Shown: positions 6,844-14,324 of the stretch, in pieces | Layout: each line of letters opens with the position of its first letter | How positions within the stretch are numbered: position 1 is the stretch's first letter | Assembly (NCBI GenBank): GCA_050697155.1 | Contig: JBOGZD010000030.1 | Location: 1-25,783, forward strand | Source of the DNA: JBOGZD01 sp050697155 | Lineage (GTDB): Bacteria > Actinomycetota > Thermoleophilia > Solirubrobacterales > 70-9 | Length of the DNA: 25,783 bases | Reading direction: 5' to 3' | Position numbers and translations under genes: made by a program | The notes under the pieces: model-generated | Told to the model about the DNA's origin: nothing | What the model saw: the letters and a program-made list of their open reading frames with translations, nothing else | The model's database searches: none

Positions 6844-7796
6844 CGCGCGCCTCCGGCCTCGGGGGTGAACGAGCCGCTGATCAACTCCGCCCCGGCGGTC
6901 GCCTTCGCGCCGGCGTCGGGCTGGACGCTGGTCGCGAGGTAGTAGCGGTACGGCCCGGCGGCGCGCAGGGTGACCTCGTAGCCGGGCTGCCCGGCGGGGG
7001 CGTCGGCGGCGAGCCGGACGATGGTCGCCTCGGGGGTCGGCGCCACCACCCGGTCGACCACCTGCGCCGATCCGGCGAGCGCGCGGAGCTGGTCGAGCGA
7101 GCGGGCGATGAAGGTGGGCAGGTTGAGGCCGGGGTCACGCTCGATCCACAGCGTCGCGTCGGCGGCGCCGTCGCTCGAGACGGCGGCGAAGGTCGCCCCG
7201 CCCTCGGGCTCGATCCGTTCCCACCCCGGCGGCAGCGCGAGCGAGAACGAGGAGCCGCGGATCAGCTTCGCCTCCTTGGAGGCCTTGGCCGCGGCCTCAG
7301 CCCCGCCGCCGGAGCCGGAGGGCGGCGGGGTCGCCGCCGCTTGCGCGCCGGCCTGCTCGGCCGGCTCGGGATTGTCGCCGCCGCCCTGGATCAGCAGCAG
7401 CGCGACTATCACAACGGCCGCGGTCAGCGGAACCGAGACCAGCCGCCAGCCCCGGCTGTCCGGATCGATGGAGGGCAGTCGATCCCAAACGCCGTCCAGC
7501 GAGGGCAGGTCGGGCAGCGAGAGCGCGGGCAGTGAGAGTCGCGGCCGGCCGGCGCCCACCCGCTCGCCCACGCCCCCGACCCCGAGCTCGTCGACACCCC
7601 CGGTCGAGTAGTAGCTGTCGCAGTTGGAGCAGCGAACCCTGCGGACGACGCCCACCGGCAGCACGCCGGGCAGCCGCACCCGGGTCTCGGCGCCGCAGGC
7701 TCGATGATGCACGGCGACGACGCGCACCGGCTCGCTCGCCGGTGGCTCCGGAAATCCCCCATTCGCGCGCTGAGCCGCAAGTGGCGCTGCTTCCAC
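6840..7796 (-). CDS. Zinc-ribbon single-pass membrane protein, function unknown
   Basis: The 318-residue frame begins with a cytoplasmic zinc-ribbon-like segment (HHRACGAETRV, then RRVRCSNCDSYY; C34, C56, C59 plus nearby His). A proline/leucine linker follows, then one transmembrane helix at about 118-137, a Gly/Ser/Ala-rich stretch and an outside domain at about 180-315 (SFSLALPPGWERIEPEGGAT) of the kind seen in lipoprotein-like or PsbP-like folds. The start is uncertain: GTG at 7796 is used, and GTG codons near PVRVVAVHHRA are good alternatives. It is coupled by a 4-base overlap to the secreted-protein gene. The arrangement (inside zinc ribbon, outside domain, secreted partner) suggests an envelope role, but no function can be named. 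Confidence 0.72.
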   Translation of the reverse strand: MEAAPLAAQRANGGFPEPPASEPVRVVAVHHRACGAETRVRLPGVLPVGVVRRVRCSNCDSYYSTGGVDELGVGGVGERVGAGRPRLSLPALSLPDLPSLDGVWDRLPSIDPDSRGWRLVSVPLTAAVVIVALLLIQGGGDNPEPAEQAGAQAAATPPPSGSGGGAEAAAKASKEAKLIRGSSFSLALPPGWERIEPEGGATFAAVSSDGAADATLWIERDPGLNLPTFIARSLDQLRALAGSAQVVDRVVAPTPEATIVRLAADAPAGQPGYEVTLRAAGPYRYYLATSVQPDAGAKATAGAELISGSFTPEAGGAR

Positions 7797-7929
7797 GTAG
7801 TCCTCATCGGAGACCCTAAGCGCTTTCTTGAGGCGCGCGCACGTCCCGCGGACGCCGGCGAACGGGCTCGCCCGGAGCCCGCGGGGACCTCACACAACCC
7901 ACCCCCGGCGCCTGCGACAATGGCCGGCC

Positions 7930-9576
7930 ATGGTGCGTGTGGGGTTTTGGGCGTGGATCTACCGCAAGCTCGGGCCCGCCTATCCGCCCGTCTACCTCGC
8001 GGTCGAGCTGCTGGCGGCGATCCCGATCACGATCGGCGCGATCGCGCTGCTCAGCTTCTACTACGACGGAACCTGGGGCGAGTACCTGCTGATCGCCGGG
8101 ATCTGCTGCGCGCTCACCCTGGTCGCGATCGCGGTCTCGGTGCTGCGCACGATCCCGGTGCTGAAGCCGATCAAGCGCTGGATCGCCGGCGAGCGCGACC
8201 CCGACTCAACCGCCCAGGCGTGGGCGTCGGCGGTCGGGCTGCCGCTTCACCTGATCAAGCGCGACATGCCGGTGCCCGTGTTCCTCACCGCGCTCCCGTC
8301 GGTGATCGCCGGCGTGATCGTGCTCGACCTGAGCTGGCTTGCGTTCTTCCCGATCTCGTTCGCGACCGCGATCGTCCTGATCTACTCGGCGATGCTCCAC
8401 TACCTCGCGGTCGAGGCGGGGATGCGCCCGGTGCTGGTCGACATCAACCAGCAGATCTCGCCGCGGCTTTCGGTGACCGGGTTCTCGGCGCTGCCGCTGC
8501 GGGTGCGGCTGATGGTCGCGCTGCCGCTGATCAACTTGATCACCGGGCTGGTGGTCGCCGCGCTCACCTCCGACGGCGGCGGCGGGGCGAGCCTCGGCGT
8601 CGACGTGATGATCGCGCTCGCGGTCGCGACCACGGTCTCGCTCGAGCTCACGGTGATGCTGTCGAAGTCGATCCTGCGCCCGATCAACGACCTCGAGCGG
8701 GCGGTGAAGGCGATCGAGGCCGGCGACTACAGCGTCTCGATCCCGGTCACCACCGGCGATGAGTTCGGCGAGGTGGCGGCCTCGTTCAACTCGATGGTCG
8801 AGGGCCTGCGCGAGCGCGAGCGGATCCGCGAGGCGTTCGGCACCTACCTGGACCGCGAGGTCGCCGAGTACATCCTCAGCGACGGCTTCGACGAGGAGGG
8901 GGTCGAGATCGAGGTCTCGATCCTGTTCTGCGACGTGCGGGACTTCACCCGCTTTGCCGCCGACGCCACTCCGCAGCAGGTGGTGGCGGCGCTCAACCGC
9001 CTGTTCGAGGTGATCGTCCCGATCATCGCCGAGCACGGCGGCCACGTCGACAAGTTCGAGGGCGACGGCCTGCTCGCTGTCTTCGGCGCCCCCGAGCCCT
9101 ACCTCGACCACGCCGACCGCGCGGTGCGCGCGGCCTGCGAGATCGCGGCCAAGGTGAACGCCGAGGGCGAGGCCGGCGAGCTGAGGGTCGGGATCGGCGT
9201 CAACACCGGCCGCGTGGTCGCCGGGGCGATCGGCGGCGCCGGGCGGCTCAACTTCTCGGTCATCGGCGGCGCGGTCAACGTCGCCGCGCGGGTCGAGGAG
9301 CTCACCCGTCAGACCGAGGACGACATCCTGATCACGCCCGAGACCTGGACCGCGCTCTCCCACCGCTTCGAGGCCGAGAGCCGCGGCAAGGTCGAGCTCA
9401 AGGGCATCGCCGAGCCGGTCACCGTCTACGCGCCGCACCTGGTTGGTCCCGAGGAGCCCGCGGAGGCCGAGGCGGCGGCGGGCGCCGGTGACGGCGAGGG
9501 CCCGCTGGACTCGGCTCGCGGCGGGGTGGCGGCGGCCCGCCGAGCGCTACGCCGAGCGACCCGCCAGCGCCGGTAA
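7930..9576 (+). CDS. Membrane class III adenylate/guanylate cyclase with HAMP domain
   Basis: The 548-residue protein has about six transmembrane helices (near 22-44, 52-73, 115-138, 141-160, 193-213, 224-246). A HAMP domain (about 247-300, LRPINDLERAVKAIEAGDYS) leads into a class III cyclase domain (about 325-475). The metal aspartates D335 (ILFCDVRDFT) and D379 (KFEGDGLLAVFG), the purine-binding K375 and the transition-state N450 and R454 (VNVAARVEE) are all present. The second purine-specifying position is N441 (LNFSVIG) instead of Asp/Thr, so ATP versus GTP preference is open. The Ala/Gly/Arg-rich tail is probably disordered. ATG 7930 lies 8 nt after a GACAAT -10-like box (7916-7921), again suggesting a leaderless mRNA. 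It probably makes cAMP in response to a membrane signal. Confidence 0.92.
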   Translation: MVRVGFWAWIYRKLGPAYPPVYLAVELLAAIPITIGAIALLSFYYDGTWGEYLLIAGICCALTLVAIAVSVLRTIPVLKPIKRWIAGERDPDSTAQAWASAVGLPLHLIKRDMPVPVFLTALPSVIAGVIVLDLSWLAFFPISFATAIVLIYSAMLHYLAVEAGMRPVLVDINQQISPRLSVTGFSALPLRVRLMVALPLINLITGLVVAALTSDGGGGASLGVDVMIALAVATTVSLELTVMLSKSILRPINDLERAVKAIEAGDYSVSIPVTTGDEFGEVAASFNSMVEGLRERERIREAFGTYLDREVAEYILSDGFDEEGVEIEVSILFCDVRDFTRFAADATPQQVVAALNRLFEVIVPIIAEHGGHVDKFEGDGLLAVFGAPEPYLDHADRAVRAACEIAAKVNAEGEAGELRVGIGVNTGRVVAGAIGGAGRLNFSVIGGAVNVAARVEELTRQTEDDILITPETWTALSHRFEAESRGKVELKGIAEPVTVYAPHLVGPEEPAEAEAAAGAGDGEGPLDSARGGVAAARRALRRATRQRR

Positions 9577-9583
9577 CACTCGG

Positions 9584-9976
9584 TCAGACCTGCTCGATCG
9601 TCGCCTCGTGCCCCGCGCTGCGCGCCAGCGCTGCGTCGCTGGTCAAGAGCGGTGCCTCCAGCAGCTCGGCAAGCGCGACGTAGGCGGCGTCGTAGGCGCT
9701 GAGGTTGTGACGAAGGGCCCAGACCCGCGGTCGCAGCAGCTCGTGGCGGTGTCGGATGGCCCGCAGATCGACCAGGTCGTCGAGAGCCGCCTCGAGGATG
9801 TCGTCCGGCACCACGCGCCCCGCCTCGAGGCCGCGAAGGGACTGCATAACCTCGAGGTCGAAGAGCGCGGGAACATGGAGCGTGGACGCCGCCGCTACGC
9901 GCGCTCCGATCCGACCGCGCCGGTCATCGGTGGCGCAGAACAGATCGACGGCGGCGGAGGCATCGACGACGATCAA
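9584..9976 (-). CDS. vapC: PIN-domain toxin (VapC family)
   Basis: The 130-residue protein has the PIN acidic set: D5 in MIVVDASAAV, E42 in FDLEVMQSL, D96 in SAYDAAYVALAE and D114 in LLTSDAALARSAG. Members are Mg2+-dependent ribonucleases that cut tRNA, rRNA or mRNA when freed from their antitoxin. Its ATG overlaps the antitoxin's stop (ATGA), the classical order antitoxin then toxin. It converges on the cyclase gene with 7 bases between the stops. No truncation is visible and all catalytic acids are present, so the toxin should be functional (inference). Confidence 0.92.
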   Translation of the reverse strand: MIVVDASAAVDLFCATDDRRGRIGARVAAASTLHVPALFDLEVMQSLRGLEAGRVVPDDILEAALDDLVDLRAIRHRHELLRPRVWALRHNLSAYDAAYVALAELLEAPLLTSDAALARSAGHEATIEQV

Positions 9977-10206
9977 GGAAGCGGCCCACGGTGCTCGCGG
10001 ATGATCCTCACCGCCGCATCGCCGATCTCGACTCCCTCCCGCTGCCGAATCCGCTCGACGAGCTCGGCGAGGGTCGGCTTGCCCGCGATCTCCTCGAGCT
10101 CCTCGAGCAGGTAGTCGGAGAGCGTCATCCCGCGTTGGGCGGCCTGCACCTTGAGCGTCTGGTGAAGCTCATCGGGCACGTTTCGAACCTGGATCATCTT
10201 CGGCAT
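9973..10206 (-). CDS. vapB: Ribbon-helix-helix antitoxin (VapB/FitA-like)
   Basis: The 77-residue protein begins MPKMIQVRNVPDELHQTLKV, the FitA-type ribbon-helix-helix that binds DNA as a dimer (about 3-42). Its C-terminal tail (TLAELVERIRQREGVEIGDA) would wrap the PIN toxin. The frame is open 10 codons further upstream, but ATG at 10206 is preferred because the homologous domain starts here. A promoter (TTGACA, TAATGT) also places transcription at this ATG, which would make the mRNA leaderless. The downstream PIN gene overlaps by 4 bases. The complex should repress its own promoter through the palindrome between the promoter boxes. Confidence 0.88.
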   Translation of the reverse strand: MPKMIQVRNVPDELHQTLKVQAAQRGMTLSDYLLEELEEIAGKPTLAELVERIRQREGVEIGDAAVRIIREHRGPLP

Positions 10207-10213
10207 GCGATTC

Positions 10214-10241
10214 ACATTAGAACATGTGTAGCGCATGTCAA
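10214..10241 (-). promoter_or_regulatory. vapBC promoter with internal operator palindrome
   Basis: On the minus strand TTGACA (10241-10236) and TAATGT (10219-10214) are 16 bp apart, and the vapB ATG starts 7 nt after the -10. Between and over the boxes lies the inverted repeat ACATG-N7-CATGT (10222-10238), a likely operator for the VapBC complex. Confidence 0.65.
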
Positions 10242-10303
10242 CTCGCGAATGGCGCGGAGGGTGCGCCCAATCACCGAGCGAGCTGTGCCGGATTGCGCGT
10301 GAA

Positions 10304-10321
10304 GCGGTTCCGCGGAACCGC
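10304..10321. terminator. Perfect 18-bp palindrome after the membrane-protein pair
   Basis: GCGGTTCCGCGGAACCGC is its own reverse complement. It sits 20 bases past the minus-strand stop at 10342 and upstream of vapB. It may be a terminator hairpin or a dimeric protein-binding site. Confidence 0.4.
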
Positions 10322-10341
10322 CCTGCCTCTGATGGCGCGCC

Positions 10342-10809
10342 CTAGCCGCCCGGCTTGGTCGTCATCGTCCAGACCGCGATCAGGTAGAGGACCAGCAGCA
10401 GGGAGACGATCCCGATCGGGACCCGGGAGGCGAGGGTGCCGGCCTCGGTGGCGGCGCCGCGCGCGCGGCGCACCGCTACGCCGGCGACGATGGTGGCGAT
10501 CAGGAGCAGCAGGAAGCCGAGGTCGGAGATCACGTAGCCGAGTCCGAGCCAGTCGGGATCCTCGTCGCCGTAGCCCTGCTTGTCGTAGATCCACTCGGCG
10601 CCCGCGCGCATGACGATGAACGCAGGGAAGGCGGCGTAGAGCATCGAGCGAAAGCCGAGCGAGAGCGCCTGCACCGAGCCGCCGCGCCAGGCCGGCGCGA
10701 GGAACAGCAGCGCGAGCAACAGGGCGCCGATCAGGGCCATCGCGCCGAGCACGTGGACGAAGAGGGGCAGGTCCCAGTCGTTGGGGCGGATGACAGCCAG
10801 CGCGTCCAG
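10342..10809 (-). CDS. Small polytopic membrane protein with probable CTG start
   Basis: From GTG at 10752 the frame gives 136 residues with about four hydrophobic helices (MALIGALLLALLFLAPAW; FPAFIVMRAG; LGLGYVISDLGFLLLLIATI; PIGIVSLLLVLYLIAVWTM). The frame stays open for 19 more codons upstream with protein-like content (LAVIRPNDWDLPLFVHVLGA) that completes the first helix, but the only possible start there is CTG at 10809, right after the upstream gene's TGA (TGAGCTG). I take the CTG start as likely because of the tight coupling and sensible N-terminus; GTG 10752 is the conservative choice. The function is unknown; its neighbour is a similar small membrane protein and the two probably form one unit. 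Confidence 0.65.
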   Translation of the reverse strand: MDALAVIRPNDWDLPLFVHVLGAMALIGALLLALLFLAPAWRGGSVQALSLGFRSMLYAAFPAFIVMRAGAEWIYDKQGYGDEDPDWLGLGYVISDLGFLLLLIATIVAGVAVRRARGAATEAGTLASRVPIGIVSLLLVLYLIAVWTMTTKPGG

Positions 10810-10810
10810 C

Positions 10811-11185
10811 TCAGGCCCCCGGCTTGAAGATCATCATGAAGAGCAGCGCGACCACCAGGGCGGCGCGCAGCCAGTGAAAGACGGGCGGGACCGGCTCGGC
10901 GTCCTCGTCTGAGCCGCCCAGGCGCGAGCGGTCCCCGACCCCGCCGGCGGCCAGCCAGAGCACGATCGCGCCGACGATCCAGCCGTCGGTGATCTCGTAG
11001 TCGTCGAGCGCGAGCCAGACGCCGAAGATCAGGGTCCCGATCAGGCCGATTCCCCAGATCGGATCGGCGATCTTGAACGCCCGCCGGTCGACCGGGGCGC
11101 CGACGGCGACCGCGAGGTAGACGACCGTGGTGGCGCCGACAGCGAACGCCGCGAGGACGTGCAGGAGGAGCACGGTCTCGTTCAT
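10811..11185 (-). CDS. Small polytopic membrane protein, function unknown
   Basis: The 124-residue protein starts MNETVLLLHVLAAFAVGATT and has about four transmembrane helices (near 4-27, 42-58, 66-82 and 103-120), with an acidic polar loop (GGSDEDAEPVPP) before the last one. The start at ATG 11185 removes an unlikely 57-residue arginine-rich extension that would run into the divergent gene's promoter. It is followed within one base by the second membrane-protein frame and is divergent from the thiamine-diphosphate enzyme gene (50 bp between starts). The size and LLHVLAAF opening are like small DUF2269-type membrane proteins, but the family is not certain. Confidence 0.7.
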   Translation of the reverse strand: MNETVLLLHVLAAFAVGATTVVYLAVAVGAPVDRRAFKIADPIWGIGLIGTLIFGVWLALDDYEITDGWIVGAIVLWLAAGGVGDRSRLGGSDEDAEPVPPVFHWLRAALVVALLFMMIFKPGA

Positions 11186-11234
11186 CGCGCGCCGCAACCT
11201 ATCGACGCGGGCGGTCGGATACCCTCGACGGCCG

Positions 11235-12920
11235 ATGGCGACGACCGAGGAGAGCGCCCGGTCTGGGGCCGCCGGTGGGGCGGCGACCGGCCCGGTCCAC
11301 GGCGGCAAGCTGGTCGCCAAGACGCTCAAGTCGCGCGGCGTCTCCCACCTGTTCACGCTCTCCGGGGGCCACCTGTTCTCGATCTACGACGGCTGCAAGG
11401 CCGAGGGGATCGAGATCGTCGACACCCGCCACGAGCAGTCGGCCGCCTGGGCGGCGGAGGGGTTTGCGAAGGCGACGCGGCAGGTCGGCGTCTGCGCCCT
11501 GACCGCCGGCCCGGGGGTGACCAACGGGATGAGCGCGCTCGCCGGCGCCCAGCAGAACCGCTCGCCGCTGGTGGTGCTTGGCGGGCGCGCGCCGGAGATG
11601 CGCTGGGGCTCGGGCTCGCTCCAGGAGATCGACCACCTGCCGTTCGTCTCCCCGCTGACCAAGAACGCCGAGACGGTCAAGCAGACCAACGAGATCCCGG
11701 CCGCGACCGCCCGCGCGATCGACATCGCGCTCACGCAGCCGAGCGGCCCGACCTACGTCGACTACCCGCTCGACATCGTCTTCTCCGAAGCAGAGGCGGG
11801 GGTGACCGACCCCGAGCAGCCGCTCGGCCCGGTCGCCGAGGAGGCAGAGCAGGCGGCGAAGCTGCTCGCCGAGGCCGAGCGCCCGGCGATCATGGCCGGC
11901 ACCGGCGTCTACTGGGCGTGGGGCGAGGACGAGCTGCGCTCGCTCGCCGAGGCGCTCGGGATCCCGGTGTTCCTCAACGGCATGGGGCGCGGCTGCCTGC
12001 CCGCCGACCACGAGCTCTGCTTCAGCCGCGCCCGCGGCCAGGGCCTGAAGGAGGCAGACGTGGCGCTGGTGATCGGCGTCCCGCTCGACTTCCGGCTCGG
12101 CTTCGGCGGGAGCTTCGGCGAGGAGACGACGCTGATCTCGCTCGACGAGGCCGAGAACCGGCTCGAGACGACCAGGCAGGCCGACCTCGAGCTGGTCGGC
12201 GGGATCCCGACGACGCTTCGGGCGCTGCGCGAGGCGGCGGTGCCGGTCCGGGCCGCGGCCGGCGGCGCGGACGCCACCGCGCCCTGGGTGCGAGCGCTGC
12301 ACGAGACCGAGACCGAGAAGCGCGAGGCCGAGCAGCCAGAGCTAAACGACGATCGCGCCCCGCTGCACCCGCTCCGCGTCTACAACGAGCTGGGCGATCT
12401 GCTCGACCGCAACGCGATCGTGATCGGCGACGGCGGCGACTTCGTCTCCTACGCCGGCCGCGTGGTCAACACCTACGAGCCCGGCTGCTGGATGGACCCC
12501 GGCCCCTACGGCTGCCTCGGCGCCGGCCCCGGCCAGGCGATCGGCGCCAAGATCGCCCACCCCGACCGCCAGGTCGTCTGCCTGCTCGGCGACGGCGCCT
12601 TCGGCTTCAGCGGCCTCGAGTTCGACACCATGGCCCGCCACGGCCTGCCGGTGGTCGGCGTGGTCGGCAACAACGGGATCTGGGCGCTCGAATACCACCC
12701 GATGAAGTTCCTCTACGGCTACCAGGTCGCGGGCGACCTGCGGCCGGCGACACGCTACGACGAGGTTGTGCAGGCGCTCGGCGGGCACGGCGAGCTGGTC
12801 CACCATCCGGCTGAGCTGCGGCCGGCACTCGAGCGCGCCTTCGCGAGCGGCAAGCCGGCGCTCGTCAACGTGCTCACCGACCCCGAGGTGGTGTACCCAC
12901 GGAAGGCCGTCCTGGCCTGA
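11235..12920 (+). CDS. Thiamine-diphosphate-dependent enzyme (acetolactate synthase / 2-hydroxyacyl-CoA lyase-like)
   Basis: The 561-residue protein has the three-domain layout of the family. An N-terminal pyrimidine-binding domain carries the catalytic Glu in DTRHEQSAAWAAEG (E67). A central domain spans about 205-350. A C-terminal diphosphate-binding domain carries LLGDGAFGFSGLEFDTMARH followed by GNN (about 452-480), the GDG...NN metal/ThDP motif. Such enzymes join or split carbon units next to a carbonyl. The C-terminal motif GDLRPATRYDEVVQALGG resembles 2-hydroxyacyl-CoA lyases and oxalyl-CoA decarboxylases at least as much as true acetolactate synthase, so the substrate is open. I see no regulatory-subunit gene beside it. 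The start ATG 11235 gives a short disordered leader. A broken M24-peptidase start overlaps its stop. Confidence 0.87.
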   Translation: MATTEESARSGAAGGAATGPVHGGKLVAKTLKSRGVSHLFTLSGGHLFSIYDGCKAEGIEIVDTRHEQSAAWAAEGFAKATRQVGVCALTAGPGVTNGMSALAGAQQNRSPLVVLGGRAPEMRWGSGSLQEIDHLPFVSPLTKNAETVKQTNEIPAATARAIDIALTQPSGPTYVDYPLDIVFSEAEAGVTDPEQPLGPVAEEAEQAAKLLAEAERPAIMAGTGVYWAWGEDELRSLAEALGIPVFLNGMGRGCLPADHELCFSRARGQGLKEADVALVIGVPLDFRLGFGGSFGEETTLISLDEAENRLETTRQADLELVGGIPTTLRALREAAVPVRAAAGGADATAPWVRALHETETEKREAEQPELNDDRAPLHPLRVYNELGDLLDRNAIVIGDGGDFVSYAGRVVNTYEPGCWMDPGPYGCLGAGPGQAIGAKIAHPDRQVVCLLGDGAFGFSGLEFDTMARHGLPVVGVVGNNGIWALEYHPMKFLYGYQVAGDLRPATRYDEVVQALGGHGELVHHPAELRPALERAFASGKPALVNVLTDPEVVYPRKAVLA

Positions 12921-13027
12921 CCCGCCCGCTCGCAAACCGGCCCCGGCTCGGGCGGCTGCTCGCCGACGCCGGCGTCGATCTGCTCGTCGCCACCTCGCCG
13001 CCCAACGTCACCTACCTCAGCCGGTGA
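12917..13027 (+). pseudogene. N-terminal remnant of an M24 (Xaa-Pro-type) peptidase gene
   Basis: The plus strand between the two genes reads, in one frame, LTRPLANRPRLGRLLADAGV then DLLVATSPPNVTYLSR and stop. This matches the opening of M24 family creatinase/prolidase-like proteins, which typically start with '..LL..aGvDalvaTsp.NvtYLsGyw' and run on to about 350-400 residues. Here it breaks off exactly after TYLS, at the point where the minus-strand aminotransferase gene ends (13017). The rest of the peptidase is not found in the window. The overlap with the preceding stop codon suggests it was once the next gene of the thiamine-diphosphate enzyme operon. Confidence 0.6.
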
Positions 13028-14324
13028 CGCCCTCGACCTCGGCGTCGGCGAGCGCGAGCCCGTGGTCGAGCGCCTCGAGGATCTTCATCAGCTCGGCCTC
13101 CTCGACGATCAGCGGTGGCGCGATGAACAGCGACGTCTGCTCGCCGCTCGTCGCGATCATCACCCCGGCCTCGAGAACGCGCGCCGCGACCTTCGAGGCG
13201 AGCGGCTCGGGATCGTGGCCCTCCCAGTCGCGCCAGCTCGGGCCGTGGAATTCGATCGTCCAGTGCAGCCCGCGGCCGTCGATTCGCGAGATCCCGGGGT
13301 GGGCGTCGGCCAGCCGCTCCATCTCGCGCGCGAGCAGCCCGTCGAAGTCGAGGGCTCGCTGCCAGATCCCGTCGCGGGCCGAAACCCGGATATGGGCCTC
13401 GATCGCGGCGACCTCGACCGGGTGCGCGCGGTAGCTGCTGTAGGACTGCCAGCCGGCCTCCTCCATCCGTTCGAGCAGCTCGCGCGAGAGCACCGCCGCG
13501 CCGGCCGGCGCTCCGCCCGCCGCGAGTCCCTTGCCCATCGTGACGATGTCGGGGCGCGAGTCGGCGGCCTGGAACTGAAACCAGCGGCCGACCCGGCCGA
13601 GGCCGGTGACCGTCTCGTCGGCGATCCAGAGCGCTCCTGCTTCGCGGGCGAGCTCGGCGAGCTGGTCCTGGTGGTACGGCTGGTGGTAGATCCCGCCCTG
13701 GCTGTAGTCGATCAGCACCGCGGCAACGTCGGCGAGGCCCGGACCGGCGTCGGCGAGCGCCGCGCGGTCGGCCTCCGGGTCGGGCTCGGGCCCCGCGATC
13801 CGCGCCCCGCTCGGCGCGGGTAGCTCGCGGACGCTGGAAAGTCGCGGCGGGGCGAGCGTGCGGTCGCGGTAGGCGAGCCCGCCGTGCCAGTGGGGCTGCA
13901 CGGTCAGCTCGCGGGAGAGCCCGACCCCGCCGTGGTAGGCGCGCTCGCGCGTCGCCAGCGCGGGCCGCCCGCTGAGCGCCTGGGCCAGCGACAGCGTCGC
14001 GTCGTTCGCCTCGCCGGCGCTGATGAAGAACCTGACCGCGCCGGCCCAGTCCTCGCCCGCGAGCGCGGTGTCGAGGAGCGCCTCGGCGGCGGCATCGCGG
14101 CCGCCCCAGCGAACGCCCTCGTTGATCGCCGGGGCCGTCGCCGCCGCCCGCACCGCCTCGACGATCTCGGGGTGGGCGTGGCCGAGCGGGGCGGCGGTGT
14201 TGGTGCCGTCGATCACCCGCCGCCCGTCGTCGAGCTCGAGCCAGATGCCCTCGCCGCGGACGACGAGCGGCTGCGAGCCCGCTGTCAGCGAGGTCGAGAG
14301 AACCCTGCCCGGCGCCTCTGTCAC
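13017..14324 (-). CDS. Class III PLP-dependent aminotransferase (second of the operon)
   Basis: The 435-residue protein has the fold-type I class III pattern: GTNTAAPLGHAHPEI near the N-terminus, ISAGEANDATLSLA (the SG.EAn.aA-like cofactor phosphate motif), ADETVTGLGRVG with D236, and the Schiff-base lysine K265 in VTMGKGLAAGGAPAG. It looks like a glutamate-1-semialdehyde aminomutase or omega-amino acid/pyruvate aminotransferase relative. It moves an amino group between an amine or amino acid and a keto acid. It is the last gene of the 12-gene operon, its ATG overlapping the tautomerase stop by 4 bases. The operon also begins with a class III aminotransferase, so two steps, or two ends of one substrate, may be transaminated (inference). 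Confidence 0.9.
   Translation of the reverse strand: MTEAPGRVLSTSLTAGSQPLVVRGEGIWLELDDGRRVIDGTNTAAPLGHAHPEIVEAVRAAATAPAINEGVRWGGRDAAAEALLDTALAGEDWAGAVRFFISAGEANDATLSLAQALSGRPALATRERAYHGGVGLSRELTVQPHWHGGLAYRDRTLAPPRLSSVRELPAPSGARIAGPEPDPEADRAALADAGPGLADVAAVLIDYSQGGIYHQPYHQDQLAELAREAGALWIADETVTGLGRVGRWFQFQAADSRPDIVTMGKGLAAGGAPAGAAVLSRELLERMEEAGWQSYSSYRAHPVEVAAIEAHIRVSARDGIWQRALDFDGLLAREMERLADAHPGISRIDGRGLHWTIEFHGPSWRDWEGHDPEPLASKVAARVLEAGVMIATSGEQTSLFIAPPLIVEEAELMKILEALDHGLALADAEVEGVTG

Noticed and set aside
8206..9438. Minus-strand open frame opposite the cyclase gene
   Set aside because: Shadow frame rich in Asp, Arg, Gly and Val; the plus-strand cyclase is complete.
11235..12920. Assigning the thiamine-diphosphate enzyme as sulfoacetaldehyde acetyltransferase in a taurine pathway with the aminotransferases and TauABC-like transporter
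   Set aside because: Sequence resembles 2-hydroxyacyl-CoA lyase/acetolactate synthase more than Xsc, the gene is on the other strand in a separate unit, and no sulfur-specific enzyme is seen.
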